A stretch of 64,000 nucleotides of DNA from Kribbella jiaozuonensis. Lineage in GTDB: Bacteria; Actinomycetota; Actinomycetes; Propionibacteriales; Kribbellaceae. This document shows, in pieces, positions 17,238 through 24,611 of the stretch. Numbering within the stretch: position 1 is the stretch's first letter; each line of letters begins with the position of its first letter. The stretch spans positions 372,001-436,000 of the forward strand of contig NZ_SZPZ01000005.1 in NCBI RefSeq assembly GCF_005233875.1. The letters are read 5' to 3'. The notes under the pieces are model-generated. The model did not search any database. It saw nothing but the letters and a program-made list of their open reading frames with translations, and was not told the origin of the DNA. Made by a program: the position numbers and the translations under genes.

Positions 17238-17894
17238 ATGAAGCGATCGATTCCCGCCCTGATCGCGGCCGCCCTCGTCGCCGCGACGCTGACCACCGGT
17301 ACTGCGTCCGCCGCCCCGGCGCACCGCCCGAAACCCGTCGTCAAATGCGAGTTCACGCCGACGCCCGAGAATCCGGCCGCCAAGCCGGTGCGGATCCCGT
17401 CCGCGACCGCGCGGGCGAAGGGCACGGTCGACGTGTTCTTCCTGACGAACTACGGCCCGTTCGTCGTCCGGATGGACCGCGCCAACGCACCGTGTGGCGT
17501 GCACAACTTCGTCCACCTGGTGCAGAGCCGGTTCTACGACTCGACGCAGTGCTTCCGGCTGACGAACTCGGCCCGGCTCGGCGTACTGCAGTGCGGCGAC
17601 ATCTACCGCCAGGAAGAGGGCGGACCGGGGTACAAGTTCCCTGACGAGGTGACCGGCAAGGAGACCTACCCGCGCGGCACCGTTGCCTATGGCAACCAGG
17701 GTCCGGGCACCAACGGCAGCGAGTTCTTCGTCGTCCACTCGTTCGCGAACATCGCGCCGAACTACACCGTCCTCGGCCACGTCATCGCCGGTATGTCCAC
17801 CTTCGACCGGATGGTCGCCGCCGGCATCGCCGACCCCGACCAGGACGGCCCGCCGGTGAAGCCGATCCGCATCTACAAGGTCTGGAGCTTCTGA
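17238..17894 (+). CDS. Secreted cyclophilin-type peptidyl-prolyl isomerase
   Basis: A 218-residue protein with a Sec signal peptide (MKRSIPALIAAALVAATL, cleavage near ASAAPA at ~residue 27). The cyclophilin fold follows: NFVHLVQSRFYDSTQCFRL, then VLQCGDIYRQEEGGPGYKFPDE, then GTVAYGNQGPGTNGSEFFVV, the cyclophilin core with the usual FxxGD-like and GTNGSQFF-like motifs. It would catalyse proline cis-trans isomerisation outside the membrane and help secreted proteins fold. The ATG at 17238 is chosen because the upstream extension lacks a signal. It is divergent from the kinase gene, with 131 bases between. Confidence 0.9.
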   Translation: MKRSIPALIAAALVAATLTTGTASAAPAHRPKPVVKCEFTPTPENPAAKPVRIPSATARAKGTVDVFFLTNYGPFVVRMDRANAPCGVHNFVHLVQSRFYDSTQCFRLTNSARLGVLQCGDIYRQEEGGPGYKFPDEVTGKETYPRGTVAYGNQGPGTNGSEFFVVHSFANIAPNYTVLGHVIAGMSTFDRMVAAGIADPDQDGPPVKPIRIYKVWSF

Positions 17895-17935
17895 GGGGAG
17901 GGTAATTCCCCACCTCCCGGCCTTACCGTGGCGAC

Positions 17936-18544
17936 GTGGGCACCCGCGGACGACCGAGACATCCCGACGTACTGACACCTGCCGAGTGGCGGGTGGTGCA
18001 CCTGGTGCGGCACGGCCTGTCGAACCGCGAGATCGCACAACGCCGCGGAGTCAGCGTCGACGCGGTCAAGTTCCACGTCGCGAACGCCTTGCTGAAGCTC
18101 GGCCTGGACCGCCGGGCCGAGCTTCGCACCTGGCGCGGCGTGCCCGCGGACAGCGCGCTACGAGGACAAGGAGCCCAGGCCATGGAGCTAGGTGACATCG
18201 GACAGATCGCCCGCCCGGTCAGCGACATCGCGACCGCGGTCGACTTCTACGGGAAGGTGCTGGGCCTCCCGCACCTCTACACGTTCGGCGATCTCGCCTT
18301 CTTCGACTGCGGCGGCACGCGGCTGTTCCTGAGCGCCACCGACGAGCCGGCCGAGCCTTCGATCCTGTACTTCCGCGTCGACGACATCCAGACGGCGTAC
18401 GACGAACTCCGCGCCCGCGGAGTGGAGTTCGAGCAGGCCCCGCACCTGATTCACAAGCACGACGACGGCGTCGAGGAATGGATGGCGTTCTTCCCCGACC
18501 CGGACGGTCACCTGCTGGCGATCATGGCCCAGGTCGGGCCTTAG
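17936..18544 (+). CDS. LuxR-type helix-turn-helix fused to a glyoxalase/VOC domain
   Basis: A 202-residue fusion from GTG 17936. Residues ~12-70 are a LuxR/GerE HTH: LTPAEWRVVHLVRHGLSNREIAQRRGVSVDAVKFHVANALLKLG. Residues ~83-202 are a single VOC half (IARPVSDIATAVDFYGKVLGLP, ending FFPDPDGHLLAIMAQV). VOC domains bind metals and small molecules, so a ligand-sensing regulator is plausible. The start of the VOC part is an ATG at 18182 with an AAGGAG 8 bases upstream, so the VOC domain may also be made alone. The stop overlaps the convergent CitE-like gene by 4 bp. Targets are unknown. Confidence 0.85.
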   Translation: MGTRGRPRHPDVLTPAEWRVVHLVRHGLSNREIAQRRGVSVDAVKFHVANALLKLGLDRRAELRTWRGVPADSALRGQGAQAMELGDIGQIARPVSDIATAVDFYGKVLGLPHLYTFGDLAFFDCGGTRLFLSATDEPAEPSILYFRVDDIQTAYDELRARGVEFEQAPHLIHKHDDGVEEWMAFFPDPDGHLLAIMAQVGP

Positions 18545-19503
18545 TCGGCCGGCGGTTGCCAGATGTCGGTGCGTGTCAGGCCGGCGGCGCGGCCCTTGGC
18601 GGAGATGACCAGCGCCATCTTTCGGGACGCCTCGTCGATCATCTCGTCACCGAGCATGACCGCACCGCGGCCGCCGCCGGCCGCCGAGGTGTAGTGGTCG
18701 TAGGCGTCGAGGATGTTCTCGGCGTGGTCGTAGTCGTCCTGGCGGGGCGAGTAGACCTCGTTCGCGGCGGCGATCTGGTCGGGGTGCAGGACCCACTTGC
18801 CGTCGAAGCCGAGCGCGGCCGAGCGGCCCGCCACGCGACGGAAGCCGTCGATGTCCTTGATCTGCAGGTACGGGCCGTCGATCGCCTGCTTCCCGTGCGC
18901 CCGCGCGGCCATCAGGATCTGCATCAGGATGTAGTGGTATGCGTCGCCGACGTCGTACCCGGGCGGCTGCTCGCCGACCACCAACGACTTCATGTTGATC
19001 GACGCCATGAAATCGGCCGGTCCGAAGATGATCGTCTCGACCCGCGGCGAGGCCTGCGCGATCGCGTTCACATTGGTCAGGCCGAGGGCGTTCTCGATCT
19101 GCGCCTCGATGCCGATCCGGCCCGGCTCGTACCCGTGGACTTTCTCCAGCTGGGTGAGGAGCAGGTCGAGTGCGACCACCTGCTCGGCGGTCTGCACCTT
19201 CGGCAGCATGATGCAGTCCAGGTTCGCGCCGGCGCCGGCGACGACCTCGATCACGTCGGCGTACGTCCACTCGGTGGTCCAGTCGTTCACCCGGACGACG
19301 CGGAGCTTCGTACCCCAGCCGCCCTCGTTCAGCGCGGCGACGATGTTCTTCCGGGCGTCGGCCTTCGCGATCGGCGCGACCGAGTCCTCGAGGTCCAGGA
19401 ACACCTGGTCGGCGTCCAGCCCCTTCGCCTTGGCCAGGAACCGCGGGTTCGACCCCGGGGTGGCCAGACAAGACCGCCGACTGCGCAAAACCTGTTCCGA
19501 CAT
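18541..19503 (-). CDS. CitE/HpcH-family lyase, probable beta-methylmalyl-CoA/malyl-CoA lyase
   Basis: A 320-residue TIM-barrel enzyme of the HpcH/HpaI-citrate lyase beta family. Marks: RRSCLATPGSNPRFLAKA at the N-terminus, LDLEDSVAPIAKADARKN (metal-binding Asp/Glu), IEAQIENALGL, and IIFGPADFMASI, then a C-terminal domain with GFDGKWVLHPDQIAAANEVY. Such lyases split C4/C5 malyl-CoA compounds into glyoxylate and acetyl- or propionyl-CoA with Mg2+. The length and motifs resemble malyl-CoA/beta-methylmalyl-CoA lyases of the ethylmalonyl-CoA pathway. MaoC and acyl-CoA dehydrogenase genes on the same strand within 8 kb support this, though they are not in one operon. Convergent 4-bp overlap with the HTH-VOC gene. 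Confidence 0.88.
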   Translation of the reverse strand: MSEQVLRSRRSCLATPGSNPRFLAKAKGLDADQVFLDLEDSVAPIAKADARKNIVAALNEGGWGTKLRVVRVNDWTTEWTYADVIEVVAGAGANLDCIMLPKVQTAEQVVALDLLLTQLEKVHGYEPGRIGIEAQIENALGLTNVNAIAQASPRVETIIFGPADFMASINMKSLVVGEQPPGYDVGDAYHYILMQILMAARAHGKQAIDGPYLQIKDIDGFRRVAGRSAALGFDGKWVLHPDQIAAANEVYSPRQDDYDHAENILDAYDHYTSAAGGGRGAVMLGDEMIDEASRKMALVISAKGRAAGLTRTDIWQPPAD

Positions 19504-19599
19504 GTGACCTCCACTCGGTTACCCACCGGTCACCGGCAGCGTACGGCGAAACGCACGCGACCTGCCCGGTGACATCGCTCACTGTGACACTCTTGGCCC

Positions 19600-20127
19600 G
19601 TGGAGATCGACGACGCTGTGACGGAGATCGCCGGCGTGATGAAGAAGGCCGGCCTCGTCTGGCTGTCCTGGAACGGCGGACGCCCGGCCCCGGCATGGTT
19701 CGCGACCGTGGACGGGCAGTACGTCGTACTCGCTGACGCCCGCGACAGCGCCGAGCAGCCGCTCCCCGGACTCGCCACGGCGGGCGCGGCACAGGTCGTC
19801 GTACCGGCCAAACCGGCAACCAACAGGCTGGCCAGCTGGACGGCGACGGTACGGCGGCTGGAGCCCGGGACCGACGAGTGGACGGCAGCAGCCCAGGTAC
19901 TGCGGACCGAGCGCCTCAACGCGGCCGGACTGGACACGCAGCTCGACCGGTGGCAGACCGAGGCCGACATCCTCGTCCTGGAGCCGACCGGCGAGATCAC
20001 CGAGACACCGGGACGGTACGACGCCACTCCACGCGCCGAGGCCCCGATCCCGACCGGTGCGACCACGCGAGGCAAGGCGCCCATCACCCTGCACCGCGCG
20101 ATCCGGCGTCGTCCCAAGCTGAGCTGA
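19600..20127 (+). CDS. Conserved hypothetical protein, pyridoxamine-oxidase-like fold possible
   Basis: A 175-residue soluble protein from GTG 19600, with no signal peptide or membrane segment. The middle (WFATVDGQYVVLADARDSAEQ and AAQVVVPAKPATNRLASW) faintly recalls split-barrel flavin/F420-binding proteins, but no diagnostic residue is visible. The C-terminus is basic (HRAIRRRPKLS). It is divergent from the CitE-like lyase gene and its stop abuts the next, convergent stop. I cannot name a function. Confidence 0.7.
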   Translation: MEIDDAVTEIAGVMKKAGLVWLSWNGGRPAPAWFATVDGQYVVLADARDSAEQPLPGLATAGAAQVVVPAKPATNRLASWTATVRRLEPGTDEWTAAAQVLRTERLNAAGLDTQLDRWQTEADILVLEPTGEITETPGRYDATPRAEAPIPTGATTRGKAPITLHRAIRRRPKLS

Positions 20128-21096
20128 CTACAGCCAACCGCGGTCCCGTGCGTGCCAGCCGAGCTGCAGGCGCGAGCGGGAGTGCGTCTGCTCCATCAGC
20201 TGCTGCACGCGGCGCGCCACGGTACGGCGACTGATCCCGAGCCTCGCACCGGCCGCGTCGTCGGTCAGTCCAGCGACCAGTAGCGACAGCAGGTGCCGGT
20301 CCTCGGCGGACATCGCCTCCTCGGCCTCCAGACTGTTCGACTCGGTCACCGAGAGCGGGCTGGCCCGATGCCACACGGTCTCGAACAGTGCGACGAGCGC
20401 GTCGAGCAGACTGCACGGGTGGACGAGCAGCGCCGCGTCCTGCGCCGGCGTAGCCCAGTCCAACGGAAGCAACGCGAGCTCCCGGTCCGCTACGGCGAGC
20501 TTGGTCGGCAGGAGGTCCGCGATGCGTGCCTGCTCCCCCGCCCGGACGTGACTGACCGCACTGGCCGCGAGTACGGCATCACCGAGCGCTGAGCTGTCGT
20601 AGACCACCCGATACGCCACACCAGCGCCCTGCCGCGCCAGCTGCGTGCTGTTCACCTCGGCCGACGCGACGTACGGCGGTGCAACCAGCTCACGCATCTC
20701 GACCCGAGCCGTCCGCTGCACACGGTCGAACGCCATACCGACGGCTGTCTCCCCGGTGACGATCTCGATGAGCTCCTCGGTCCGCCGCGCGCCGCCCTGC
20801 CTGGTCGCCTCGGCAGCCAGCCGGTACGCCGCCTTACGGATCCGCTCGAACTCCTCCTCCTGTCGCTGGACGAGCTGCTCCACGGCAAGCTCCGGCGGCA
20901 CAGGGACGATCAGCTCGCCCGGCGCCGGCGTACGGTGCACGAAACCTTCGGCCTGCAGTACGTCGATCGCGCGCTGCACCTCCTCCACCGGCCGGCCGAG
21001 CCGCGCAGCCAGATCCGTCAGTGACGCAGCGCCCCACCGGATCAGGTCCAGGTACGCGGCCTCGTTCTCGGCTCCGAGCCCGGTCGATCCCTGCAT
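20128..21096 (-). CDS. TrmB/LuxR-like two-HTH transcriptional regulator
   Basis: A 322-residue regulator (ATG 21096; GTG 21108 is an alternative). The N-terminal HTH (YLDLIRWGAASLTDLAARLGRPVEEVQRAIDVL, ~residues 14-46) is TrmB-like. A helical linker (EEEFERIRKAAYRLAAEAT) and a sensor-like middle domain follow. The C-terminal ~60 residues are a LuxR-type HTH (LLSLLVAGLTDDAAGARLGISRRTVARRVQQLM). This architecture is common in Streptomyces and Kribbella, often next to secondary metabolite or peptidase genes. The gene ends base-to-base with the convergent hypothetical gene; no obvious target is adjacent. The ligand is unknown. Confidence 0.85.
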   Translation of the reverse strand: MQGSTGLGAENEAAYLDLIRWGAASLTDLAARLGRPVEEVQRAIDVLQAEGFVHRTPAPGELIVPVPPELAVEQLVQRQEEEFERIRKAAYRLAAEATRQGGARRTEELIEIVTGETAVGMAFDRVQRTARVEMRELVAPPYVASAEVNSTQLARQGAGVAYRVVYDSSALGDAVLAASAVSHVRAGEQARIADLLPTKLAVADRELALLPLDWATPAQDAALLVHPCSLLDALVALFETVWHRASPLSVTESNSLEAEEAMSAEDRHLLSLLVAGLTDDAAGARLGISRRTVARRVQQLMEQTHSRSRLQLGWHARDRGWL

Positions 21097-21184
21097 GTCA
21101 GTCCCCACTTCGCCGTCGCCCGAGGTAAGAAGTCTACGAAGCGTCCTCAGCTGAGACTCCGGCTCCGCGGGTTAGCCTTCGGAC

Positions 21185-22462
21185 ATGACCGGATCACCGT
21201 CGCGCGTGTACGTCGCCCGGTTGGCGGGATTGCCGGTGTACGACCCGAACGGGGACCAGGTCGGCAAGGTCCGCGACGTGGTCGCCATGATGCGCCAGGG
21301 CAACCAGCCGCCCCGGGTGCTCGGCCTGGTCGTCGAGGTGTTCACCCGGCGCCGCATCTTCCTGCCGATGACCCGGGTCACCTCTGTCGACGTCGGCCAT
21401 GTGGTCACGACCGGTCTGCTCAACATGCGGCGTTTCGAGCAGCGCCCGACCGAAGTACTCGTGCTGGGCGAGCTGCTGGACCGCACTGTCACGATCACGG
21501 ACACGGGTACGTCCGCAGTGGTGTTCGACATGGCGATGGAGCAGTGGCGGACCAGGGATTGGGTGCTGACCAAGGTGGCGGTCCGGGAGGGCTCGAGACG
21601 GTTCCGGCGGCGCGGACAGACGCATGTGCTCGACTGGAGCGACGTGACCGGGTTCACCCAGGACGAGGAGGGTCAGGGCGCTACACACATCCTGGCCGCG
21701 TTCGAGTCGATGCGTGCCGCGGACCTGGCCGGCGTCCTGCATGATCTGTCGCCCAAGCGCCGCAAGGAGATAGCAGTCGCGCTGGACGACGAGCGACTGG
21801 CCGATGTGCTCGAGGAGCTGCCGGAGGACATCCAGGTCGAGATCCTCGCCGGCCTGGACACCGAGCGGGCCGCCGACGTACTGGAGGAGATGTCCCCGGA
21901 CGACGCGGCCGACCTGATCGCCGAGCTGCCGACGGACACCGCCGAGCGCCTGCTGACGCTGATGGAGCCGGAAGAGGCAGAGGACGTACGGCGGCTGCTG
22001 ACGTACGAGGAGCACACTGCCGGCGGTCTGATGACGTCCGAGCCGGTCATCCTGCCGGTGGACGCCACGGTGGCCGATGCGCTGGCCCAGGTACGCAACG
22101 CCGATCTCAGTCCGGCACTGGCCGCGATGATCTACGTCTGCCGTCCGCCGCTGGAGACTCCGACCGGACGCTTCATCGGGATCGGCCATATCCAGCGGCT
22201 GTTGCGCGAGCGACCGTCCGAGCTGGTGTCCGCCGTACTGGACACGGACCTGGACGGGCTGCGGCCCGACGACAGTCTGCAGACGGTCAGCAAGTACCTG
22301 GCGACGTACAACCTGGTCGCGGCGCCGGTGCTCGACGAGGACGGCAGACTGCTCGGTGCGGTGACCGTTGACGACGTACTGGATCACCTGCTGCCGGACG
22401 ACTGGCGGGAACACGACCACACGGAGCACCCGGCCCAGGAGGGGGACCACGATGCCTCGTGA
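21185..22462 (+). CDS. Soluble MgtE-N/CBS protein with PRC-barrel domain
   Basis: A 425-residue cytoplasmic protein. Residues ~8-150 hold PRC-barrel-like sheets (GLPVYDPNGDQVGKVRDVVAM). Residues ~165-280 are the MgtE N-terminal helical domain (LADVLEELPEDIQVEILAGL, DDAADLIAELPTDTAERLL). Residues ~280-410 are a CBS pair (TAGGLMTSEPVILPVDATVADAL and AAPVLDEDGRLLGAVTVDDV). The MgtE membrane domain is missing, so this is not a channel by itself; it may sense Mg2+ or a nucleotide and act on a partner. It overlaps the DUF1003 membrane protein gene by 11 bp, and that protein is the obvious candidate partner. The pairing is widespread in actinobacteria. Confidence 0.9.
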   Translation: MTGSPSRVYVARLAGLPVYDPNGDQVGKVRDVVAMMRQGNQPPRVLGLVVEVFTRRRIFLPMTRVTSVDVGHVVTTGLLNMRRFEQRPTEVLVLGELLDRTVTITDTGTSAVVFDMAMEQWRTRDWVLTKVAVREGSRRFRRRGQTHVLDWSDVTGFTQDEEGQGATHILAAFESMRAADLAGVLHDLSPKRRKEIAVALDDERLADVLEELPEDIQVEILAGLDTERAADVLEEMSPDDAADLIAELPTDTAERLLTLMEPEEAEDVRRLLTYEEHTAGGLMTSEPVILPVDATVADALAQVRNADLSPALAAMIYVCRPPLETPTGRFIGIGHIQRLLRERPSELVSAVLDTDLDGLRPDDSLQTVSKYLATYNLVAAPVLDEDGRLLGAVTVDDVLDHLLPDDWREHDHTEHPAQEGDHDAS

Positions 22463-23021
22463 CGACCGCAAGACCGACGATCGTCGCCAGCGTGGCAGCA
22501 GCAGCGCGGCCGAGGAACGCCGGCTGATGCGCAGTACCAACCGGCTGGACATCCCGCGCGAGCTGCGCCGGACGATCGCACTGCGCTCGGCGTACGACGC
22601 GGACGCGTTCGGGCGGCTGTCCGAGCGGATCGCGCGCTTCCTCGGCACCGGGCAGTTCCTGGTCTACATGACCGCGACGATCCTGTTCTGGGTCGGCTGG
22701 AACATCTTCGCGCCGGAGAGCCTGCGCTTCGACCAGTACCCGTTCATCTTCCTCACGCTGGCGCTCAGCCTGCAGGCGTCGTACGCCGCTCCGCTGATCC
22801 TGCTCGCGCAGAACCGGCAGGAGGCCCGCGACCGGGTGCAGTACGAGCGCGACCGCGACGTCGACGCCCGGACCCGTGCGGACATGGAGTTCCTGGCCCG
22901 CGAGATGGCCTCGCTGCGGATGGCCGTCGGCGAGGTCGCCACCCGCGACTTCCTCCGCTCCGAGCTGCGCTCGCTGCTCGCCGACCTGGACCTGAAGAGC
23001 CGCGAGGACGACCGGGTTTGA
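22452..23021 (+). CDS. DUF1003 inner-membrane protein
   Basis: A 189-residue protein; ATG 22452 lies inside the end of the CBS gene with GGGGGA upstream. Residues ~65-110 are two membrane helices (FLVYMTATILFWVGWNIF and FIFLTLALSLQASYAAPLILL) with the DUF1003 signature around WNIFAPESLRFDQYPFIFLTL. The C-terminal ~70 residues are charged and probably coiled coil (QNRQEARDRVQYERDRDVDARTRADMEFL). The function is unknown; the consistent pairing with MgtE-N/CBS proteins suggests a role in divalent-cation homeostasis. No charged residue lies inside the helices. Confidence 0.9.
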   Translation: MPRDDRKTDDRRQRGSSSAAEERRLMRSTNRLDIPRELRRTIALRSAYDADAFGRLSERIARFLGTGQFLVYMTATILFWVGWNIFAPESLRFDQYPFIFLTLALSLQASYAAPLILLAQNRQEARDRVQYERDRDVDARTRADMEFLAREMASLRMAVGEVATRDFLRSELRSLLADLDLKSREDDRV

Positions 23022-23032
23022 GCCCGAGCTAC

Positions 23033-23050
23033 CCTCACTATCAGGTGAGG
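23033..23050. promoter_or_regulatory. Inverted repeat before htpX
   Basis: CCTCAC (23033-23038) and GTGAGG (23045-23050) are perfect reverse complements with a 6-base spacer, ending 13 bases before the htpX ATG and next to its SD. It is either a repressor operator or a small hairpin affecting translation. No -10/-35 pair is convincing, so htpX could also be read from the upstream operon. Confidence 0.4.
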
Positions 23051-23063
23051 AAAAGGACGTGGG

Positions 23064-23966
23064 ATGAAGACTCGATTTGCGCCTGACCGAGGGCTTTCCA
23101 GCCGGATGCTGATCACCAGTTTCCTGCTCGGTCTGCTGTACGTCGGTTTCGTCGCACTGCTGATCGCGCTGACGAAGAGCGCCGTGCTGGCGGTCGTCAT
23201 CGCGGGCGGTGCGCTGTTCGTGCAGTACTGGTTCTCCGACAAGATCGCGTTGTACGCGATGCACGGACGGATCGTCACGCCGGAGCAGGCTCCGGAGCTG
23301 CACGGCACGATCGACCGGCTGTGCGCGCTGGCCGACATGCCGAAGCCGCGGGTCGCGATCGCCGACGTCGACCTGCCGAACGCGTTCGCGACCGGCCGCA
23401 ACCCGAAGAACGCGGTGGTCTGTGTGACCACCGGCATCATGCGCCGCCTGGACCAGGACGAGCTCGAGGGCGTGCTGTCCCACGAGCTCTCCCACGTCGC
23501 ACACCGCGACGTCGCCGTGATGACGATCGCGTCGTTCCTCGGCGTACTGGCCGGCCTGATCACCCGCTTCGGGCTGTACGGCGGACTGGGCCGCAACCGC
23601 GACCAGAACACCGCCGTCATCGTGCTGACGATCATCGCGGTATCGATCGCCGTGTACGCGATCTCGTTCCTGCTGACCCGCGCGCTCTCGCGGTACCGCG
23701 AACTGGCGGCCGACCGTGCCGGCGCGATGCTGACCGGCAGACCGTCCGCACTCGCGTCGGCGTTGACGAAGATCAGCGGGGACATCGCGCGGATACCGTC
23801 GCGCGACCTGCGCCAGGCGGAGGCGTTCAACGCGTTCTTCTTCGCCCCGGCGATCTCCGGCAAGGCCGGCGCCAGCCTGTCGTCGCTGTTCTCGACCCAC
23901 CCGTCGCTCGAGAAGCGCCTCGACCGCCTCGGTGTGCTGTCCCGCGAGCTGGGCGAGCAAGCTTAG
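23064..23966 (+). CDS. htpX: HtpX-type membrane zinc metalloprotease (M48)
   Basis: A 300-residue inner-membrane protease that degrades misfolded membrane proteins. Two N-terminal helices (residues ~17-55) are followed by the zinc site HELSH (His140, Glu141, His144) in EGVLSHELSHVAHRDV. Two more helices then precede the third ligand region (SRYRELAADRAGAMLTG, Glu near residue 213). The C-terminal FSTHPSLEKRLDRL is the usual M48 ending. The gene is followed after 4 bases by pspAB, an arrangement common in actinobacteria with the phage-shock system. Length is normal for HtpX. Confidence 0.95.
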   Translation: MKTRFAPDRGLSSRMLITSFLLGLLYVGFVALLIALTKSAVLAVVIAGGALFVQYWFSDKIALYAMHGRIVTPEQAPELHGTIDRLCALADMPKPRVAIADVDLPNAFATGRNPKNAVVCVTTGIMRRLDQDELEGVLSHELSHVAHRDVAVMTIASFLGVLAGLITRFGLYGGLGRNRDQNTAVIVLTIIAVSIAVYAISFLLTRALSRYRELAADRAGAMLTGRPSALASALTKISGDIARIPSRDLRQAEAFNAFFFAPAISGKAGASLSSLFSTHPSLEKRLDRLGVLSRELGEQA

Positions 23967-23970
23967 GCAC

Positions 23971-24534
23971 ATGGGTCTTCTCGATATCTTGCTCGGCCGG
24001 AGCAAAGCCGTCCCGCCGAACCTCGACCAGCTGTTCTCCGTTCCGTCGGCCGCGATCACCTTGGAGACCGCGGCCGGCTACCGTCCGACCGGCAGCGGCT
24101 CGGTCTGCTTCAAGGCAGCCGAAGGCGGCGGGTTCTCCACGCTGCGCGAGGAGGTCGACAAGCTGCTCGCGCTCGACAACGGCAAGTTCACCAGTACGAC
24201 GGACTCGTACGGCTTCACCTGGCTGGTCCGGCAGACGGCTCCGGACGACCTGGAGACCCTGGTCACCGACCTGCACGCCGTCAACTCGTCACTTGTGGAC
24301 GCAGGCTTCGGCTCTTCGTTGCTGTGCACGTTGGTCGCGTTCAGCAACGGGACACAGTCGGTCGGCCTGGTGTACCTCTACAAGCGCGGCACCTGGTACC
24401 CGTTCGTCCCGGCCGGCACCGACCGCCGCGACAACGCCACCGAACTCCAGATCAAGTCCGTCATCGGCGCCGACCTCAACTTCGAGCCGGACCTCTCCCG
24501 CTGGTTCCCGATCTACGGCGCCCCGGGCCTGTGA
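23971..24534 (+). CDS. pspAB: PspA-associated protein PspAB
   Basis: A 187-residue soluble protein beginning MGLLDILLGRSKAVPPNLDQLF, the typical PspAB N-terminus, with WLVRQTAPDDLETLVTDLHAVN in the middle and ADLNFEPDLSRWFPIYGAPGL at the end. The family is named for its co-occurrence with PspA and HtpX in actinobacteria; the molecular role is not established. It follows htpX by 4 bases and is probably translated from the same message, consistent with an envelope-stress role. No pspA gene is present in this window. Confidence 0.85.
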   Translation: MGLLDILLGRSKAVPPNLDQLFSVPSAAITLETAAGYRPTGSGSVCFKAAEGGGFSTLREEVDKLLALDNGKFTSTTDSYGFTWLVRQTAPDDLETLVTDLHAVNSSLVDAGFGSSLLCTLVAFSNGTQSVGLVYLYKRGTWYPFVPAGTDRRDNATELQIKSVIGADLNFEPDLSRWFPIYGAPGL

Positions 24535-24611
24535 AGTAAGGGTTGCCTTGCCGGAGGTAGGTCACATGGACCGTGGTCGGTCGGTTGTGGGTGAGCACGT
24601 AGCCTTGGGGC

